Part shown: piece after piece, positions 60,216 through 64,000 of the stretch
Layout of the letters: each line of letters starts with the position of its first letter
How positions within the stretch are numbered: position 1 is the first letter of the stretch
DNA from: Malania oleifera
Taxonomy: Eukaryota; Streptophyta; Magnoliopsida; Santalales; Ximeniaceae
Direction: 5' to 3'
DNA: 64,000 nucleotides
Assembly (NCBI RefSeq): GCF_029873635.1
Contig: NC_080423.1
Span: forward strand, 93,167,691 to 93,231,690
Made by a program: the position numbers and the translations under genes
Notes under the pieces: model-generated
Told to the model about the DNA's origin: nothing
Seen by the model: the letters and a program-made list of their open reading frames with translations, nothing else
Databases searched by the model: none

Positions 60216-61993
60216 AGCTCTCAACCTTCATTTTTCACAACAATTTTCCAAGGAAGAGAAGGATTAGTGAGTGAAAGAATTTGTGGTGGAGAGAGAATTT
60301 TGAATAAATTCTCAATCACCCACTTTTTCCGATCTCATTTCTTAAAGATAATTATTGTGTTCGTAGCACACGGTAAAAGAAGAAGGTAAGTAAATTTGAT
60401 TATGTTAGTATTTTTATTCAAAATTTATACCCGAGTTTATTTGTAAGTAAATTTTGATTATGTTAGTTTCTTTTTATTTTAAATTCATACCCGAGTTTAT
60501 TTTGTACGTAAATTTTAATTATGTTACTTAGTTCCACAAAATTTCCATGAGTTTATTTTTACGCATATTTAATTATACCAGTTCTATCTTTAATATACTT
60601 GCATCTATTTTGGGTTAAGAAATGTTCCAATCCCCTCGGGTAAATTTTCAGCATTTCTTTCTATTCAAAAATAAAATTATATATATTTATAACACAAAAA
60701 TTGTGTGGCATGAGTTTATTTCTACGTTACATTTTTTATGTAAATATGAGTAAAGATGAGATTTTCACGATATTATTTTAAATTGCATAAATTATAATAA
60801 GATGATTTTCAAACCCCTTATGGCAACGAAAGTTCAAAGTTACAGATGCTCGGTACCGCAGCTTAAAGTTTATACGGATCAGAGTGCACCCACACTGTTT
60901 ACAGAGTGGTTATTTATGTTAGTGGATTTCTCCTGAGTGCACACCTGGTTTAAGTCCAGGACTTAATAAGGAAAATCTCACTTAAAGTTTACGTACGTTG
61001 ATTTAGTTTGGTCGGCCAGCCAGCTAAGTCCAGTCTTCGGACCGCACAATCCAGTCATGGGGGTAAACATGACTTATGGCAAAAAGGCCTAAGGGTGGTT
61101 TTTATAATATATGTTTATACATATTTAATTACGTATACAAGTTACTGATGATTTGAAGGAAAAGTATAAGTTTACGTGAAAAGGATCATTCTGGTGCTTA
61201 AATGACGATCTAAGGAAAACGTATAAGGAAAAGTATATGTATGTTTATCATTAAATTTTTTTACAGTTTTAAAGTTAAAAGTTTAATTTAGCAGTTATAA
61301 TATATGATTATAAAAATTTACTGTTGAAATTGATGACAAAAGTTTTATGCAGAAATTTTTAAATTTATATTTATTCTAAAAGCAGTCTAGAAGTTATATT
61401 ATTAAATATTGTTTTACGAAATTCTTTAAAAGCTCATTTTAGCCACACACTAATAATAATCTTATTTACTTACTGAGCGTCGTCTCACCCCAATCATATT
61501 TTATTTCAGATAACTCTGAAGGACATGTCGGAAATCAGGCTTAGCAAGCATGCGGGTGGGGATTAGAAAAATAAAGATTAATTAGAAATATAGTATGATT
61601 TCAGATATTTACGTTTGTGTAATTTTCTTCTTTTGAAATAAGTGATTGTAACATGAATAATTAGCGCTCTGGTTTGAATAAAAATTGAGTGTATTTTGCT
61701 TCCGCTGTAAATCAGTAGTAAAGAGTTAATATCCCAGGCCCCTCGGGGTCGGGGTGTTACATTTGGTATCAGAGCAATAGGTTATAGGTTCTGTAGACTT
61801 TAAAGAAATAATTTTACCGAAGCATAGGATATAGGTTCTGCATAATCTAATATATAAATTTTATCAGAGCATAGGTATAAAATATGATTTGGGTAGGATT
61901 GGGTAGTTTAGAATATTTATTTTAGTTTGTTATATTATTATACGTTAATAATAGATTTATGATTTTAAAATAACATTTGATCATTATTTAAGA

Positions 61994-62167
61994 ATGGATC
62001 CTCAAGATAGTAGCATTGGAGGAAATGAGATTTACGTGAAGGCTCCCAAGGACAGGTATAATTATAAATTCTCTAAGAAAAATAGTAGTATTATTGAAGA
62101 CATGTTAATTAATTTAAATATGTTATTTATGTTTATAGAAACACGTACCCATATTGATGATTCATAA
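61994..62167 (+). pseudogene. Gypsy gag start, truncated
   Basis: 'MDPQDSSIGGNEIYVKAPKD' begins about 230 bp after the primer site, as in the other gypsy elements here, which start MDP(E/G)GNN. The frame ends after 57 residues. No further gag or pol sequence follows, so the internal region has been deleted or replaced by AT-rich DNA. Confidence 0.5.
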
Positions 62168-62925
62168 TTAATTGTCAAATGCATTAATAATTTAAAAATT
62201 TTTTATATATATAAATATAATAATAATATCTGAGATTTAATTATTTTTACTGTTGTTATTTTCACTAAATATATAAGAAATAACCCATTAGATCTTACTG
62301 AATTTAGAAGTGCTACACATACAAATAGATATGAGCAAACGGTTTATTATGAAATCTGAATTTACCCAAAATTTCTTTGCATGTATAAGTTGGATATGAA
62401 TATGTATTTTTTTTTTTACATCACATATTCAGTTATCAATAGAACATTCAAGCTTAATTTAGGAAAATATATTTTTACAAAATCTTTAATTTTAATTTTG
62501 TATTAATTTATAAGGAATTAAATATAATTTAAATATTATATATATTTAAATTCAATATATATATAATCCCTTAGCATGTGCAAGTTAAATATATCTATTT
62601 TTTTTTTCATTACATATTCAATTTCCATCAAGTATCCAAGTTTAATTTAGGAGTACAAATTTTGATGAAACCTTTAATTTTGTATAAATTTATAAAAGTT
62701 AATACAACTTAAAATTTTCTATATAAAAAAAATATATATATATATATATATATTTTTTTAATGAAAGCAATATAAAAATTTACTAATTTCTTTCAAATAA
62801 CTAACCAATGTCAAATCATCAATTGGCTAAACATGCCCAACATATATTTGATCTAATAATAATAATAATAATACTAAATGTTAATGGAATATATATATTT
62901 AAAAGGGGTACTCTTGTGGTTATAA
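62168..62925. repeat. AT-rich stretch with a ~190-bp direct duplication
   Basis: Segments at ~62380-62545 and ~62570-62740 share 'tttttttttacatcacatattca' like text, 'aagcttaatttagga', 'ctttaattttg' and 'ttaatttataa' in the same order. Simple (AT)n and (AAT)n runs also occur. No gene is seen. Confidence 0.7.
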
Positions 62926-63085
62926 AAAAAAAAAAAATGGGCCTCATGGGTGGAAATCATCGGCTATAGCTCACTTACCCCCGAAGCAAGGTCAGGGCAT
63001 GAGACCACTTGGGCGTAGTGGGGATTCGAACCCGTGATCACATGGATGCACGGCCGGTTCCTTACCACTAGGCCACCCACCCAAG
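62926..63085 (-). mobile_element. tRNA-derived SINE
   Basis: On the minus strand the 5' end near 63085 has an A-box-like 'tggcctagtggtaagg' (63075-63060). About 35 bp further is a perfect B box, 'GGTTCGAATCC' (63035-63025), the two RNA polymerase III promoter elements of a tRNA-derived SINE. A ~60-bp body follows, and it ends in a T run on that strand (62941-62924). Length about 160 bp. No clear target duplication was found. Confidence 0.75.
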
Positions 63086-63196
63086 TAGTGACATAATGAT
63101 GAAATTAATTATAGTTAACGCATTAATAAAGATGTAGAAATATAAAAAGAACCTTGAGTCTGCAAATTTTGCAATACATGTCGCTTGCTCGATTTT

Positions 63197-63434
63197 CGCG
63201 ACACATATCGCTCTCCCTCGATTTTTGAAAAATGCATCACTCGAGGCACGCGTCGCACCCTCTCTCGGTTCTCGCGACACGGGTCGTTCTCCCTCAATTT
63301 GTGCAAAAAGCGTTAATTGATATCTGTGACACGTGTCACCCTCTCTCGGTTCTCACGACATACATCGTTTTCCCTCGATTTATGCAAAACACGTTGCTCG
63401 ATATCCGTGACACGCGTCGCTCTCCCTCAAATCT
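63197..63434. repeat. ~80-bp tandem array upstream of the WOX-like gene
   Basis: Three imperfect units (about 63197-63272, 63273-63353, 63354-63434) share 'gacacgcgtcg', 'ctctctcggttct' and 'tccctcgattt'. They alternate CACGCGTC-like and TCCCTCGA-like elements, unlike the AT-rich DNA around them. A perfect 12-bp palindrome TGACACGTGTCA, with a G-box core, lies at 63327-63338. Confidence 0.8.
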
Positions 63435-63477
63435 CGTAGTACACGTCGCTCTCTCTCGATTTCCACAACACGCGGCC

Positions 63478-63495
63478 ATCCCCTTATAAAAAGGG
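63478..63495 (+). promoter_or_regulatory. TATA box of the WOX-like gene
   Basis: 'ccccttataaaaagggg' lies ~128 bp before the ATG at 63612. This is a plausible distance for a plant TATA box plus 5' leader. No other TATA-like sequence is closer. Confidence 0.6.
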
Positions 63496-63611
63496 GTCTG
63501 CCCTCCTCGAACTCTAAGCATCACAGTTTTCTATTATCTTGAACAATCACATTTCGGTTTGTAGTGATTAGCTCTTCCCAACTTGTCTCTTAGTTGTCTC
63601 ATTACTCGAAA

Positions 63612-64000
63612 ATGTTGCCAAATCACCCAACTCCCGAAGTTGCTGAGAGCAGCACTAGATCGTTGATTCAAAGATGGAAACCCGGTAAGGCACAGCTGGA
63701 GATTCTAGAGGAGGTCTTCCACAACAGTCAAGGGGAACTCCCTTCAGTGGAGCAGACTATCTTGCTTGCAGCACAACTCCGACAGTATGGTCCAATCGAG
63801 CCGAAAAATATACGCTTTTGGTTTGAGAATCGTAGGCGTAGGCGGGGATCAATTGGAGAAGCCACTATCTCAACTACTGCCCCAACAATTCTCCATATTA
63901 CCTCTTCCGCCACTACCGACCCAAGTAGTGCCCCTGCCATTCTTCCAACCCTCTTCCCTATCGAGTATATTCCGGCTGTGAAACTTACAACTAATATCTC
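63612..64000 (+). CDS. WUSCHEL-related homeobox (WOX)-like gene, 5' part, runs off the window
   Basis: The first ATG after the TATA box (63612) opens a frame of 129 codons with no stop to the window edge. Residues ~22-81 form a homeodomain of WOX type. Helix 1 is RWKPGKAQLEILEEVF, an enlarged loop follows, and then AAQLRQYGPIEPKNI. The recognition helix is RFWFENRRRRR. WOX factors are nuclear DNA-binding regulators of stem cell and lateral organ growth. The conserved Trp, Phe and Asn of the recognition helix are kept, but the Gln of the usual WFQN is Glu, and the WFQNHKARERQ end is replaced by an Arg run. After it comes a Thr/Ser/Pro-rich linker. The WUS box would lie outside the window. It could be a divergent WOX gene or a transposon-dispersed copy. 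Confidence 0.72.
   Translation, partial: MLPNHPTPEVAESSTRSLIQRWKPGKAQLEILEEVFHNSQGELPSVEQTILLAAQLRQYGPIEPKNIRFWFENRRRRRGSIGEATISTTAPTILHITSSATTDPSSAPAILPTLFPIEYIPAVKLTTNI

Larger units (their letters stand above)
59039..61761 (+). mobile_element. Second-type gypsy LTR (TGTGATGACCC), ~2.7 kb, inserted in copia
   Basis: It starts TGTGATGACCC inside the copia protease, ends GGGTGTTACA, and is followed by 'TTGGTATCAGAGCAAT' (61763-61778), a tRNA-Met primer site. It has GGGGCCCAC repeats (59375-59700), a direct duplication (59706-60100), a TATA box near 60205, and the block 'gagcgtcgtctcacccc' near 61478. No coding sequence lies within it. It is only distantly similar to the TGTAGAGACC LTRs. Confidence 0.85.

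Noticed and set aside
62995..63075. A tRNA gene
   Set aside because: The B box is perfect, but the rest does not fold as a tRNA acceptor stem and is followed by a SINE body and T tail; called a SINE instead.

Overview
The window is plant nuclear DNA, most likely from a eudicot or other flowering plant with a repeat-rich genome. The evidence is spliced genes with GT/AG introns, plant-type Ty1/copia and Ty3/gypsy LTR elements primed by initiator tRNA-Met, a Mutator-like transposon (MULE) carrying a plant mobile domain gene, a tRNA-derived SINE and a WUSCHEL-type homeobox. Over 90% is mobile or repetitive DNA. Two host-type genes stand out: a complete three-exon acid phosphatase (39.5-41.4 kb) and the 5' part of a WOX-like homeobox gene running off the right edge (63.6 kb).

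Layout, 1-28.5 kb: a long LTR cut by the left edge contains a ~320-bp array, an ATT microsatellite and a 93-bp array. It is followed by one old copia element whose coding region lies in pieces (3.84-5.01, 13.43-14.68, 16.82-18.40 kb, with a polypurine tract and LTR stub at 28.21 kb). These pieces are separated by later arrivals: a gag-only copia-type element with both LTRs and a perfect 5-bp target duplication (5011-13427); a reverse-oriented LTR-like segment (14.68-16.81 kb); and a defective gypsy element with a pile of antisense gypsy LTR pieces (18.40-28.21 kb).

19.7-41.4 kb is a tandem segmental duplication. Unit 1 (19698-30857) and unit 2 (30863-~39757) each carry half a gypsy LTR, the same broken gag-protease-RT, antisense LTR pieces, a copia LTR stub, an AT-rich spacer and exon 1 of the acid phosphatase. 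The left exon copy is frameshifted and cut at the duplication junction. The right copy continues into the intact gene.

41.97-53.93 kb is an ~11.95-kb MULE bounded by TIRs and a 10-bp target duplication (9/10 match). It encodes, on the minus strand, a MURA-type transposase and a plant mobile domain (PMD/MAIN-like) protein. Both are disabled, mainly by stop codons at sites where the family has Gln, Arg or Trp. It also holds a LINE fragment, a 151-bp tandem array and short palindromes near both ends.

53.9-64.0 kb: a gypsy LTR, a copia LTR with gag-protease, a second and different gypsy LTR inserted into that copia, AT-rich DNA, a SINE, an ~81-bp array, and the WOX-like gene with its own TATA box. 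Almost all transposon genes are decayed. The acid phosphatase and the visible WOX-like frame are open.
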